A DNA stretch of 64,000 nucleotides from Chitinispirillales bacterium (lineage in GTDB: Bacteria; Fibrobacterota; Chitinivibrionia; Chitinivibrionales; Chitinispirillaceae). Below the pieces are notes generated by a model. That model was not told the DNA's origin and ran no database searches. It saw nothing but the letters and a program-made list of their open reading frames with translations. Below, piece by piece: positions 48,405-58,355 of this stretch. Made by a program: the position numbers and the translations under genes. Position 1 is the stretch's first letter. Every line of letters begins with the position of its first letter. The stretch lies in the NCBI GenBank assembly GCA_031281485.1, contig JAITFI010000065.1, forward strand, positions 1-64,000, in the 5' to 3' direction.

Positions 48405-48782
48405 TCAGACCCGCATTAAAAAATTTTCATCAACAAACAAATTCCTATACTTGAACTCCGTCGGCGACTTGTACATAAACAGCAGACGCAGGTTGTCTTT
48501 CGCGTTGCAGTCAAAGTAGGGTTCGTCGGTCAGTCTGTATTTTTTGTCCATTACCCATGTAGGGACTTCTAAATTGTAGTCGTTGGCCAGCTTGTGCGTC
48601 GTAGCGGCAAAAAGCGCCGCGTGTTCGCGAGGCACGTTGGCGTGTGTCGCCGGGGCTTCGGCTATCATGGATAGGCGAGCGGTTGAGTCGCTACGGTAAA
48701 ACTCGTCTAAGAAGTCGCCGAGAACAATGTAAAAATTTTCCCCGCGGCTCAACAATTCCACTGATTGTGATATTGTAATCAT
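48405..48782 (-). CDS. Partner protein of the NTase (antitoxin-like)
   Basis: Directly upstream of the NTase; LSRGENFYIVLGDFLDEFYRS...YRNLFVDENFLMRV. Confidence 0.6.
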   Translation of the reverse strand: MITISQSVELLSRGENFYIVLGDFLDEFYRSDSTARLSMIAEAPATHANVPREHAALFAATTHKLANDYNLEVPTWVMDKKYRLTDEPYFDCNAKDNLRLLFMYKSPTEFKYRNLFVDENFLMRV

Positions 48783-48868
48783 TTTCTGAATACCTCAATT
48801 GGAGTGTGCGCCTACTCGTTATGTAATAAATTTAGGATAATAGGCGACACTTGGCAAAATTCAACAAA

Positions 48869-50254
48869 TCAAACTGTTTTAAGATGCTTCAACGCCGGTT
48901 GACCTAGCGGGAAGACGTTGAACCCCATCTCGAACAGCGCTTTGTGGTCCAGCACGTTTCTTCCGTCGAAGATGAACGCCGGACGTTCCATACCCGCGTA
49001 TATTTTCCCGTAGTCAAGCCCTTTATAATCTTTCCACTCCGTCATCACGGCAATGGCGTGGGCGCCTTTGGCCGCTTCGTATGGATCCTTCACGAATTCC
49101 ACATTGTCAATACATGACGCTAAATCAATTTTCGCGTTGTCAAGCGCTTTGGGGTCGGATATTACCACTTTCGCTTGCTCTTTGACGAGTTGTATTGCCA
49201 CGTCTATCGCCGGAGACTCTCTTGTGTCGCCTGTGTCGGCTTTGAAGGCGAAACCGAAGAGCGCTATTCTTTTGCCGGCCACTGTGTTGAACATCGCTCG
49301 GAGCATGTTTTTCACGAAGCGGCGTTTTTGGTGCTCGTTCATCTCAACCACGCTCTCCCAGTAATCGGCCACTTCGGTCAGGCCGTAGCTTCGGCAGATA
49401 TATACCAGATTGAGGATATCCTTCTTGAAACAAGACCCGCCGAATCCAACGCTCGACACCAAGAAGCGGCTCCCGATGCGGCTGTCCATGCCGATTGTCC
49501 GCGACACCTCGGTCACGTCGGCTTCCGTCTTTTCGCAAAGTTCGGAGATGCTGTTTATAGAGGATATGCGCTGGGCTAAAAAGGCGTTGGCCACGAGTTT
49601 TGAGAGCTCGGCGCTCCACACGTTGCTTGTGACGATCCGCTCGCGAGGCACCCAGTTGGCGTATATCTCCACGACCTGATCACGCGCTTTTAGCCCCTCC
49701 GGCGTGAGTTGCGAGCCTATGAGGACGCGGTCGGGGTTGTTCAGGTCGGCGATTGCCGTGCCTTCCGCTAGGAACTCCGGGTTGGAGAGCACCTCGAAGT
49801 GTATACCTTTCTCGTTGGCGTTGAGGATGCTGCTCATTGCCTCTGCCGTCCTAACGGGCAGGGTGCTTTTCTCTATGATGATTTTATCTCCTTTGGAGAC
49901 TTTAACGATATTGCGGGCTGTGCGTTCCCAGTACTGCAGGTCGGCGGCTTTACCGGCGCCCTCGCCGAAGCTCTTGGTCGGCGTGTTGACGGAGACGAAG
50001 ATGATCTCGGCCTCGTCTATGGCGGCGTCGATTTCGGTAGAGAAGAAGAGGTTGCGCCCGCGCGCCTGCTTCACCACATCGGAGAGGCCGGGTTCGTATA
50101 TGGGCAACGCGTCGCTGTTCCAAGCCGCTATGCGGGCGGGGTTGACGTCCACCACGGTGACCTTGTACTGCGGGCACTTAGCGGCGATCACGGCCATAGT
50201 CGGTCCGCCGACGTAGCCGGCGCCGATACAGAGAATTTTCTTTGCGAAATTCAT
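48869..50254 (-). CDS. ugd: UDP-glucose 6-dehydrogenase
   Basis: [77 protein letters not shown]. Confidence 0.95.
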   Translation of the reverse strand: MNFAKKILCIGAGYVGGPTMAVIAAKCPQYKVTVVDVNPARIAAWNSDALPIYEPGLSDVVKQARGRNLFFSTEIDAAIDEAEIIFVSVNTPTKSFGEGAGKAADLQYWERTARNIVKVSKGDKIIIEKSTLPVRTAEAMSSILNANEKGIHFEVLSNPEFLAEGTAIADLNNPDRVLIGSQLTPEGLKARDQVVEIYANWVPRERIVTSNVWSAELSKLVANAFLAQRISSINSISELCEKTEADVTEVSRTIGMDSRIGSRFLVSSVGFGGSCFKKDILNLVYICRSYGLTEVADYWESVVEMNEHQKRRFVKNMLRAMFNTVAGKRIALFGFAFKADTGDTRESPAIDVAIQLVKEQAKVVISDPKALDNAKIDLASCIDNVEFVKDPYEAAKGAHAIAVMTEWKDYKGLDYGKIYAGMERPAFIFDGRNVLDHKALFEMGFNVFPLGQPALKHLKTV

Positions 50255-50304
50255 CTATTTAGTCCTTTTGGGTTTCATAGTCAAAATCCAAAATATCACA
50301 CGGC

Positions 50305-52464
50305 TCACGCGAGAAAGATTCTTTCAAGCGACGACACCGCCTTATTTCCCTTCTTGTCAACCGCCTCTATGTAGTAACGAACATCTCCCGCACCCTGCGG
50401 CAGCTTCGCCGTGTAGTATTCGCCGGTTACCGTGGGGCTTGTGCGCGACGGGTACGCTCCGCCGGTCATGGTTATGCGCTCCTCTTTGCCGTTTGACCGC
50501 AGTATCAACGCCACGGACGACAGCCCCGAAGCGTCGTATACGAACGTGTGGACCGTTCCCACCTTCTCCGCATCCTTCAAACATCCCTGACCCCACGTCT
50601 TGCCGCCGGGGTTCTCCGGCGTTACCCACGGGGGGAAGATTACCGGGGGGGTCTTGTCTTTGCCGGATGATATCACCTTGTCAAGATCGGAGCGGATGAT
50701 CGACATCGCGGCGTTCGCGGCGTCTGTGACCTGCCTGTCCCAAATCTCTTGGCCTGTCCAGTACCAGTAGCAGCTCGTTTCCGCCGTCAACAGCAGGCGT
50801 ACCGCTCTGTCAATATCGCCGCCGCCGTTACCGGCGTCTTGCACCGTATAGATGCAGTTCTGCAACGCGGTCAGCACCGACCACGAGTTCAGGTCGGGCG
50901 AATACGGCTGGTCGTACATGCTGAACCATTTGCGGAATTGCGGATCGCCGTTGTCGGCGCCCGCCCATGAACCCGGTTCGACGTGCACCGCCGTATTGGG
51001 GTCGGGGGGGAAATCTTTCAAGTAATCGTCCACCGTGCAAAGCTCGTAGCGGTCGTCGTTTTTCAGCCATTCGACGAGCCTGCCCGTGTTGTGGCGGTAG
51101 TAGGAGTCGGCGCCGCCGCCGTGGTTGTCGCCGTCGGAGTGCAGTAGGAAGAAGGGCGGGTGGGCGGGGTCGAAACATCCTGTTTGCGCAATGTGTTCGT
51201 AAATCTGGCCAAGCACGTGCTCGTACTGCAACGCGCCGTAGCCGCCGCGGGCGTCCTCGTTGCCGATGTACCGCTCGGCGGGGACGCCTACGATCTTGTG
51301 TACCGTTCCGTCTACATCCTCATATTTGATATACTCCGGGCGTAACATTGACGGGTTGATGTGGCTGGGCGCCCAAATGTTGGAGAGGCGCATCCATCCG
51401 CCGATCGCCGCGTTCTCCTGTTCCGCCGCGTTGGGCGGGAGCATCCCCTCTTCCTTGCCGGCGTACGGGTAATCTTTACACGCTCTATACCGGTGAACGG
51501 AGTCATATATAACGGCCTTGACGCCGGCCTTGTTCAGCCACGGGATCATCCTCACGTGGAAGGCTGTCTCCGGCGGGAAGAGCGTCCGCGAGGTCTCCAC
51601 TCCGAAAACTTCGCGGATGATTTTGCGGTGCATCTCTATCTGTGTAACGATGTCGCGCCCCGGCACGAGCGCCATGAGCGGGTGGAAGAAGCCGAAGTCC
51701 GAAAAGGCCATCCTTTTGGCGCCTGAGCGCGTGCCGTACTGCGCGGCCTCGCGGAGGGCGTTGCTCCAAGAGCCGAAGGCGCCGCCGCAAAGCCCTTCCG
51801 AGGCGCAGCGGTTGAGTTGCTCTATGAGCGACCCGCTCCAACTGGTCGACAACCCGGCGCGCGGCAAACCGCCGCTGACGTACTGGTCGACCGCGTCTTT
51901 AAGGAACTGCGTGTAGTTTCCGGCGCGCGATCCGAAGATGCCGTCTTTCTCGCCGTCCCAATAGGCGGTATCAGCGGCGCGGTAGTAGGGCTGGTGCATG
52001 TGCTTGTGTATGCCGAAGAATATCTTGACCCCGCGGCTGTCCCCGACGCTGGCGCGGGGAGCCTTCTTGGCCGCTGTCTTCGGGAAGGAGACCTTGACCT
52101 CGGAGAGCGCCTTGACCCAGTCCCCGCCGCCACCGCTGCGCCAATCGGCCTTTTTGCAACCCTCTACCTGCACCTGAAAACTCCCGACCGGCAGTTTGCC
52201 AGCCGGTACCGAGACAAGGTAACTATTCGGCTTTTCCGTAGCGACTGCCGCCCCGTTGAAGATATGCTCGTTACCGAACTCGCGGACGATTACCTGCGGG
52301 AACGGGATGTCGCCGTCGGCGGAGAAGCGTATCTCGAACGCCGGACTGCGGCTCGTCTTTTCGTCGACAAAGATTTCCGTCGGGTGCGTGACGGAGACGA
52401 TCTTGGAAAAGACGTCCGTCGCGCTTTTGCGGCTGCCTGCGCCGCCTGTTTTGGGTGTCGCCAT
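50305..52464 (-). CDS. Glycoside hydrolase family 57-like protein
   Basis: IFFGIHKHMHQPYYRA, LSTSWSGSLIEQL, PPETAFHVRMIPWLNKAGVKAVIYDSVH. Confidence 0.8.
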   Translation of the reverse strand: MATPKTGGAGSRKSATDVFSKIVSVTHPTEIFVDEKTSRSPAFEIRFSADGDIPFPQVIVREFGNEHIFNGAAVATEKPNSYLVSVPAGKLPVGSFQVQVEGCKKADWRSGGGGDWVKALSEVKVSFPKTAAKKAPRASVGDSRGVKIFFGIHKHMHQPYYRAADTAYWDGEKDGIFGSRAGNYTQFLKDAVDQYVSGGLPRAGLSTSWSGSLIEQLNRCASEGLCGGAFGSWSNALREAAQYGTRSGAKRMAFSDFGFFHPLMALVPGRDIVTQIEMHRKIIREVFGVETSRTLFPPETAFHVRMIPWLNKAGVKAVIYDSVHRYRACKDYPYAGKEEGMLPPNAAEQENAAIGGWMRLSNIWAPSHINPSMLRPEYIKYEDVDGTVHKIVGVPAERYIGNEDARGGYGALQYEHVLGQIYEHIAQTGCFDPAHPPFFLLHSDGDNHGGGADSYYRHNTGRLVEWLKNDDRYELCTVDDYLKDFPPDPNTAVHVEPGSWAGADNGDPQFRKWFSMYDQPYSPDLNSWSVLTALQNCIYTVQDAGNGGGDIDRAVRLLLTAETSCYWYWTGQEIWDRQVTDAANAAMSIIRSDLDKVISSGKDKTPPVIFPPWVTPENPGGKTWGQGCLKDAEKVGTVHTFVYDASGLSSVALILRSNGKEERITMTGGAYPSRTSPTVTGEYYTAKLPQGAGDVRYYIEAVDKKGNKAVSSLERIFLA

Positions 52465-52560
52465 TGGGATCTCCTATGGGTTTATTGATACCGTCACAAT
52501 GATACGTTAAACATATTAATATAATATATTGCCGCCGCCGGAGTGTAATTTTATGGCCGG

Positions 52561-55320
52561 CTAGTGCGCTTCCCCCCAATGCCTCCCGACGCCGGCGTCG
52601 ACTTTCAACGGCACTTTGAGCTCGCACGCCCCGCTCATTTCCTCCTTCGCCCACTGAGCGAACTCTTCCGCGCTCTCCGCCGGTGTTTCAAAAACCAACT
52701 CGTCGTGGACTTGCAGCAGCATTTTTGATTGCGGCCACTTGCCGGGCATCTTTTGGTACAGCTTGATCATCGCGACTTTTATGATATCGGCGGCGGTTCC
52801 CTGCACGGGCGTGTTGATCGCCGTGCGCTCCGCGGCATCCATTACAGTCCGGATTGAGGAGTTGATTTCCGGCAGGTAGCGTTTGCGCCCGAATATCGTT
52901 TCCGAGTATCCGCAGTCGCGTGTCTTTTGTATCGCCGAGTCCATGAACGCTCTGATGGACGGGAATCGGTGGAAGTATGACTCTATGAATCTTTTCGCTT
53001 CCGCAAAGGAGGTGCCGAGCTGCCTGGATAGGTTGATTGGGCCCATGCCGTACATTAGGCCGAAGTTTATGGTCTTCGCGGCGCGTCGCATCTCCGGCGT
53101 TACGAGATCGGGATGCGTGCCGTAGATGGCCGACGCGGTTTGTGCGTGGACGTCTTTGTCTTCAGTAAACGCCTGCACCAGCGACGGGTCGCCGGACAGG
53201 TGCGCCAATATGCGCAGTTCGATTTGCGAGTAGTCGGCGGAGACCAGCAAACAGCCCGGCGGCGCTATGAAGGCCTCCCTGATTTTGCGTCCGCTCTCTG
53301 TGCGTATCGGGATATTCTGCAAATTCGGATTCGTGCTTGAGAGGCGTCCGGTGGCGGTTATCGCTTGGTTGAAAGTGGTATGGACGCGTCCCGTTTGCGG
53401 CAGTATCTGCGCGGGTATCGCGTCTATGTAGGTGGAGAGCAGTTTTTGTTTTTCGCGGTAGTCAAGTATCGACATCGCTATCGGGTGCTTGGCGGCTAAA
53501 TTTTCCAGTACCTCCACGCTTGTTGACTGTGAGCCGCCTTTGGTCTTTTTACCGCTGTGCAGGCCGAGCTTGCCGAAGAGTATATCTCCCAGTTGTTTCG
53601 GTGAGTTGATGTTGAATTCAACGCCCGCGAACTCGTATATGCCGCGTGTGATCCGCTCGATCTCCGAGGTGTACTCGGAGGAGAGTTTTGACAGGAGTTC
53701 GGTGTCGACGAGTATCCCGTGCCACTCCATATCCGCCAATACGGCTTCCAGCGAAAGCTCAATATCCCTGAACAAATCCGCGCAACCGCGCTCGCGAATG
53801 ATGGGCAGGAGTTTCTCCTTCAGAAGCAAGGCGGCGCAGGCCGCGTCGGCGAACGGCGTGTGGTCGTCAAGCGGGTCTATGAACCCGTTCTTGTCGTGCC
53901 AATCGCCGTCGGTCTTTATATCTATGCTGAGATTCTCGCCGGCAAGCTCGGCGAGGTCGTAGCGGCGCTTGCCCGGATCGATCACGTAGGCGGCGAGCAT
54001 TACGTCGAAGGTTATGCCGCGCAGCGCTATCCCCTCGTTCCTAAGCGCCAAGTAGAGGTGCTTCAGATCGTGTCCGACCTTGCCTATTTGCGGCGACTCA
54101 AGCACTCCGGCAAGGAGTTTGAGCGTCTCATCACTGTCAAGCGTCTTGTTTTTGTCGGCGTTTTCGCTTTTGTCAACAGATCCGTACCCTTCCAAGCCGT
54201 CAAACAAGCCGATGGCGACTACGGAGGCAGTCTTGGGCTTTGCGCCGCGGTCGTCTCTGTCAATCCGCACGTAAAACGCCTCCGCGGGGTCAACGGCAAA
54301 CACGATTCCCTTAAGCTTCGCGACCCTTGGGTGGTTTCCCGTTAGTATAGGGTCGATGGATACCTCGCCTCTCTTACCGATTGTTTCGACCAAATCACGC
54401 AATTGATCCGTTGAGTCGATTGCCCGTATAACCGGTTCAAACTTCTTCCTTGCGCCGAAGAGCGGGTTACGCAGCATCGAAAAGAACTCAAATTCGTTCA
54501 GCAGTTCTCTTGAGCGCGGAACGTCGAAATCCCTGCGCTTGAGGTCGTCTAAGGAGATGTCTAATGCAACGTCGTCGCGCAGCGTGGCGAGCATTTTCGA
54601 TATTGCGAGATCCTCTAAGTGTTCGCGGACCTTATTGGCATACTTTGCCGGTTCGACGCTGGAGGGGTCCTTTAGTATTTGGTCTACCGTCAGCGATTCC
54701 AAAATTTTGACCGCGCCTTTGGGGCCGATCCCCAACACGCCCGGAATGTTATCGGACGAGTCGCCGACAAGCGCTAAGTAGTCCAAGATCTTCTCCGGCG
54801 GCACTCCCATCTTGTCAAGAACATCGCGCGGACCCATCGGGGAGAAAGCGCCCGATCCGTCCGGAGCGAGCATCGTCACATTCGGGCCGATGAGCTGCAT
54901 GAGGTCTTTGTCCTTGGTCACCAAAAATACCTTAAACTCCTCCGCGAGCGCCATCTTGGTCAGCGAGGCAACTATGTCGTCCGCCTCAAAACCCTCCTTT
55001 TGGACGACGGGGATGTTGAACGTCTCGAGCAATTCGAATATGCGCGGCATCTGCTGCCTGAGGTCGTCCGGCATAGCCTCGCGGTTGGCCTTGTACGGCG
55101 CGTAGGCCGCGTGGCGGAAGGTGGGGGCGGAGCTGTCCATCGCCACAGTCAAGTACGGGCAGCCGTAGGACTCTATGAGGCGCAACAGGTAGTTGGCGAA
55201 TCCGTAGATTGCGCCGGTGGGGAAACCCTTGGAACTGATGAGCGGGCTGCGGATCAAGGCGTAGTAGGCGCGGTAGGCGAAAGCGTAACCGTCTACTATG
55301 TATAGTTTTTTTTCGTTCAT
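52561..55320 (-). CDS. polA: DNA polymerase I
   Basis: 5'-3' exo domain (YIVDGYAFAYRAYYA), polymerase motifs SADYSQIELRILAHLSGD, RRAAKTINFGLMYGM, LLQVHDELVFE. Confidence 0.97.
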   Translation of the reverse strand: MNEKKLYIVDGYAFAYRAYYALIRSPLISSKGFPTGAIYGFANYLLRLIESYGCPYLTVAMDSSAPTFRHAAYAPYKANREAMPDDLRQQMPRIFELLETFNIPVVQKEGFEADDIVASLTKMALAEEFKVFLVTKDKDLMQLIGPNVTMLAPDGSGAFSPMGPRDVLDKMGVPPEKILDYLALVGDSSDNIPGVLGIGPKGAVKILESLTVDQILKDPSSVEPAKYANKVREHLEDLAISKMLATLRDDVALDISLDDLKRRDFDVPRSRELLNEFEFFSMLRNPLFGARKKFEPVIRAIDSTDQLRDLVETIGKRGEVSIDPILTGNHPRVAKLKGIVFAVDPAEAFYVRIDRDDRGAKPKTASVVAIGLFDGLEGYGSVDKSENADKNKTLDSDETLKLLAGVLESPQIGKVGHDLKHLYLALRNEGIALRGITFDVMLAAYVIDPGKRRYDLAELAGENLSIDIKTDGDWHDKNGFIDPLDDHTPFADAACAALLLKEKLLPIIRERGCADLFRDIELSLEAVLADMEWHGILVDTELLSKLSSEYTSEIERITRGIYEFAGVEFNINSPKQLGDILFGKLGLHSGKKTKGGSQSTSVEVLENLAAKHPIAMSILDYREKQKLLSTYIDAIPAQILPQTGRVHTTFNQAITATGRLSSTNPNLQNIPIRTESGRKIREAFIAPPGCLLVSADYSQIELRILAHLSGDPSLVQAFTEDKDVHAQTASAIYGTHPDLVTPEMRRAAKTINFGLMYGMGPINLSRQLGTSFAEAKRFIESYFHRFPSIRAFMDSAIQKTRDCGYSETIFGRKRYLPEINSSIRTVMDAAERTAINTPVQGTAADIIKVAMIKLYQKMPGKWPQSKMLLQVHDELVFETPAESAEEFAQWAKEEMSGACELKVPLKVDAGVGRHWGEAH

Positions 55321-55335
55321 AAGGCAATTATAGTA

Positions 55336-55878
55336 TTAAAGCCCGACAAATTTCAAAAAATCTTTCACTGTACCGGTATAACGCGACAAATTCCACTGTT
55401 TCACTAGTTTGTGGTACTCGCCGTCCTCCCGATTCTCCTTCTTGACGTTTGCGACGACAGTATCGATATCTATACAACCGACCGAGCACTTTATCGCGTT
55501 GCACTTCATTACCTCGTTCAGTGTGATTTCCGTGACTTTCGCGCCGTCGAACTCCATGCTGTACGGAAATGTCCGACAAGTTTGCGGCCTCGCGGCGTAG
55601 GCGGAACAGGCCCTGTCGGGCGTTTGAAAGATGCAGCGCTCGCGCCGCTTGCGCAGCACCATAGCGCGCCTGACCGACTTGAATTTTATCCACAATCCGG
55701 AATCCTCGTCGTACGCCATCTCCGAAGACGGGCAGAAGCGCACTAACTTGCCGACTGGCAAGCCGGTGTGTTTGACAAGCCTCGCCACGTCTTTATGGGT
55801 AACGGGGACGACGGGGATGCTACAACAGTCGCCGCAACGGGCGCACTTTACCTTCGGATACTTGGGAAGCGTTGACAT
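55336..55878 (-). CDS. YkgJ-family cysteine cluster protein
   Basis: KCARCGDCCSIPVVPVT, RCIFQTPDRACSAYAARPQTCRTFP. Confidence 0.85.
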   Translation of the reverse strand: MSTLPKYPKVKCARCGDCCSIPVVPVTHKDVARLVKHTGLPVGKLVRFCPSSEMAYDEDSGLWIKFKSVRRAMVLRKRRERCIFQTPDRACSAYAARPQTCRTFPYSMEFDGAKVTEITLNEVMKCNAIKCSVGCIDIDTVVANVKKENREDGEYHKLVKQWNLSRYTGTVKDFLKFVGL

Positions 55879-55896
55879 GTATGCCGTCCTTATTTT

Positions 55897-56215
55897 TTAA
55901 AGTCTTTAAAATCTTTAAAATCAAATTCTTTTTTAGACGAAGCCTTCGGCTTCATAGGATATGCGGGGCTAAACCCAAAAAAGCCAATTCTTTAAAAGCT
56001 TTAAAATCAATATCTTTTTTAGACGAAGCCTTCGGCTTCATAGAATATACGGGGCTAAACCCCGCATATATAAAATCAAAATCAAAGGCTAAAAACACCG
56101 ATTTTGACGTTATCTTTTGACGTTGACTTTATATGCGGGGTTTAGCCCCGCATATCCTATGAAAGGGCGCGATTTATCGCGCCCTTTCGTCTAAAAAAGA
56201 ATTTGATTTAATTTG
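55897..56215. repeat. Palindromic modular repeat family 1: two tandem plus modules and one minus module
   Basis: AGACGAAGCCTTCGGCTTCATAG at about 55934 and again at about 56020; ATATGCGGGGTTTAGCCCCGCATAT and GAAAGGGCGCGATTTATCGCGCCCTTTC at 56130-56190. Confidence 0.92.
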
Positions 56216-56234
56216 AATAAACCCTCCGTAAATA

Positions 56235-57357
56235 CTAATTCAACAACAAATAAGCCTCAATAAACATATCAATATCCCCATCTAAAACCGCCGCCGTATT
56301 GCTCGTCTCCGCTTCCGTCCTATGGTCTTTCACCATGTTGTACGGGTGTAAAACATACGACCTTATTTGGCTGCCCCACTCGATCTTCTTCTTCTCCGTC
56401 TGTTTAGACTCCCGTTCCCGCTCCTCTATCTCCTTGTAGTGTTGGCGGACCCGCGCCTTCAGTATTTTCAGCGCCGTCGACCGGTTCTTTATCTGCGAAC
56501 GCTCGTTTTGGCAGGCCACCACTATCCCTGTGGGGATGTGCGTCATCCGCACCGCGCTGTCGGTCTTGTTGATGTGCTGCCCGCCCGCGCCGCTCGACCT
56601 ATACGTATCCACACGTATCTCTTTCTCGTCCAATTCGTAATCCTCGATCTCGTCCATGATGGGGTAGGCGTAGACAGATGAAAACGATGTGTGGCGGCGG
56701 GCGTTGGAGTCGAACGGGGAGATCCGCACCAGTCTGTGAACGCCCGTCTCGGCTTTGAGGTGGCCGTAGGCGTACTCGCCCTTGACCTCCAGCGTGACGG
56801 ATTTCAGCCCCGCCTCGTCGCCCGGGGAGCTTTCAAGCATGTTGTACGAGTACCCTTGCCGCTCCATGTAGCGCGCGTACATTCGGCAGAGCATCTCCGT
56901 CCAGTCGCACGATTCCGTGCCGCCCGCGCCGCTGTGGATGGTGACGATCGCGTCCGCCGCGTCGTCCTCGCCGCCCATTTTGCGGATGAACTCTATCCTC
57001 GCGACCTCTTTCTCAAGCTCCGCCGCCTGACCGCAGAGGTCGGCGAGCGTCTCCTTGTCGCCCTCCTCGGCGGCAAGCGCGTAAAGCTCGGAGATGTCGC
57101 TTGCGTCGGTGTTCGCCTTGTCCCAGGGTTCCACGACCCGTTTGAGGTCTTTTATGCTTTTGAGTACCTTCTGCGCCGCGCCGGCGTCGTCCCAGAAGCC
57201 GTCTTGGGCGGAGCGGGACTCAAGCTGCATGATCTGGTTCTTCTTCCCGTCGATGTCAAAGATACCCCCGAAGGTTATCGACGCGGGCCTTGAGGTCGCG
57301 CAGCCGCTGCGGGTCGAGGCTCTCTGCGGCGGCGTTTACGGCGGTTGCGGTGCCCAT
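56235..57357 (-). CDS. prfB: Peptide chain release factor 2 with programmed +1 frameshift
   Basis: GGQ motif SSGAGGQHINKTDSAVRMTH; upstream ATG at 57357 with frame MGTATAVNAAAESLDPQRLRDLKARVDNLRGYL*; frameshift site CGGGGG-TAT-CTT-TGA-C at 57256-57261 into IDGKKNQIMQLESRS. Confidence 0.95.
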
Positions 57358-57422
57358 TTATTTGCGCTCCAAACTGTTTTATTTATTGATATTATGCGCC
57401 GGCTGTCGGTGTAGAATAATAT

Positions 57423-58142
57423 CTACCACGTCCGGCAGGCGTCGGGTTTGTCTATGTCTAATTTATCCTCTTCTTCGCGGATCTCTACGACGTATAGGCC
57501 CTTTTTCAGGGCGTAGGTTCTGACCGGATCGTGTACGATTGCGCCTACCACCGCGCCGAAAAGCGTCTTGCCGTCGATCTCGGCGTCTACTTCGTGGTCG
57601 CGCAGTTTTTGCAGGCGCTCCAATTGTTTATCGACATCGCTTGTCTGTAAACAGGTCTTTATTTCAACCGCCATAGCCTCGGTGTCGCCGCACAAAAACA
57701 CATCCATCTCGGTGAGTTTTCTCTTTCTATCGTTAATAACGGTGCAGACGATTTTCTTCGCCATAATGTCTTTAAACGTGTGATTCCCAAGAGCGTTTAT
57801 CGCCGGGCGTATCTTGGGGACGACGATAAACTCAATCAATTCGCCGAGGTGCCCGCCCATCCCGCCGACAGTTTCGCTCAGTTGCCGGACGGCCTCCGAG
57901 GTTGCACTGACTTCGGCGGATAACACCCGGTTTTCAGCGGACAGCAACCGATTTTCGGCGGACAACCTGTCGATCGAGGCCTCCGTTTTGGCTTGAAGCG
58001 CATCCAATTTGGCGTCAGCCTCGGCCCTAAAAGCGATGTACTCCTCAAGCGTCATCCGCTTAAGGCTCGGAACGGTCTTCTTCTTGGCCAAAGACTTATA
58101 GGTCTTCTTCGCGGCTTTCTTCGATGCCTTTTTCACTGCCAT
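57423..58142 (-). CDS. Coiled-coil plus PD-(D/E)XK-like protein (DUF3782-like)
   Basis: IDRLSAENRLLSAENRVLSAEV heptads; LTEMDVFLCGDTEAMAVEIKTCLQTSDVDKQLERL. Confidence 0.7.
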   Translation of the reverse strand: MAVKKASKKAAKKTYKSLAKKKTVPSLKRMTLEEYIAFRAEADAKLDALQAKTEASIDRLSAENRLLSAENRVLSAEVSATSEAVRQLSETVGGMGGHLGELIEFIVVPKIRPAINALGNHTFKDIMAKKIVCTVINDRKRKLTEMDVFLCGDTEAMAVEIKTCLQTSDVDKQLERLQKLRDHEVDAEIDGKTLFGAVVGAIVHDPVRTYALKKGLYVVEIREEEDKLDIDKPDACRTW

Positions 58143-58355
58143 ACCGGCCCCCATTTGATTTACGTACCTATAATATATATTGCGGATAGGGCGAACGCCA
58201 AGTTTTTTTCGCCGGACGCGCCCGATCGACACGACCCCGCCAGTCCGACCGCCCCCCGCCTCTCCCCGGTTTTTATTAAAAAAATTAACAAAACCCTTGC
58301 TTTTAGCAACGATTTATGTTATATTTTAATAAGAAAGGGGTCTAAAATATAAAAA

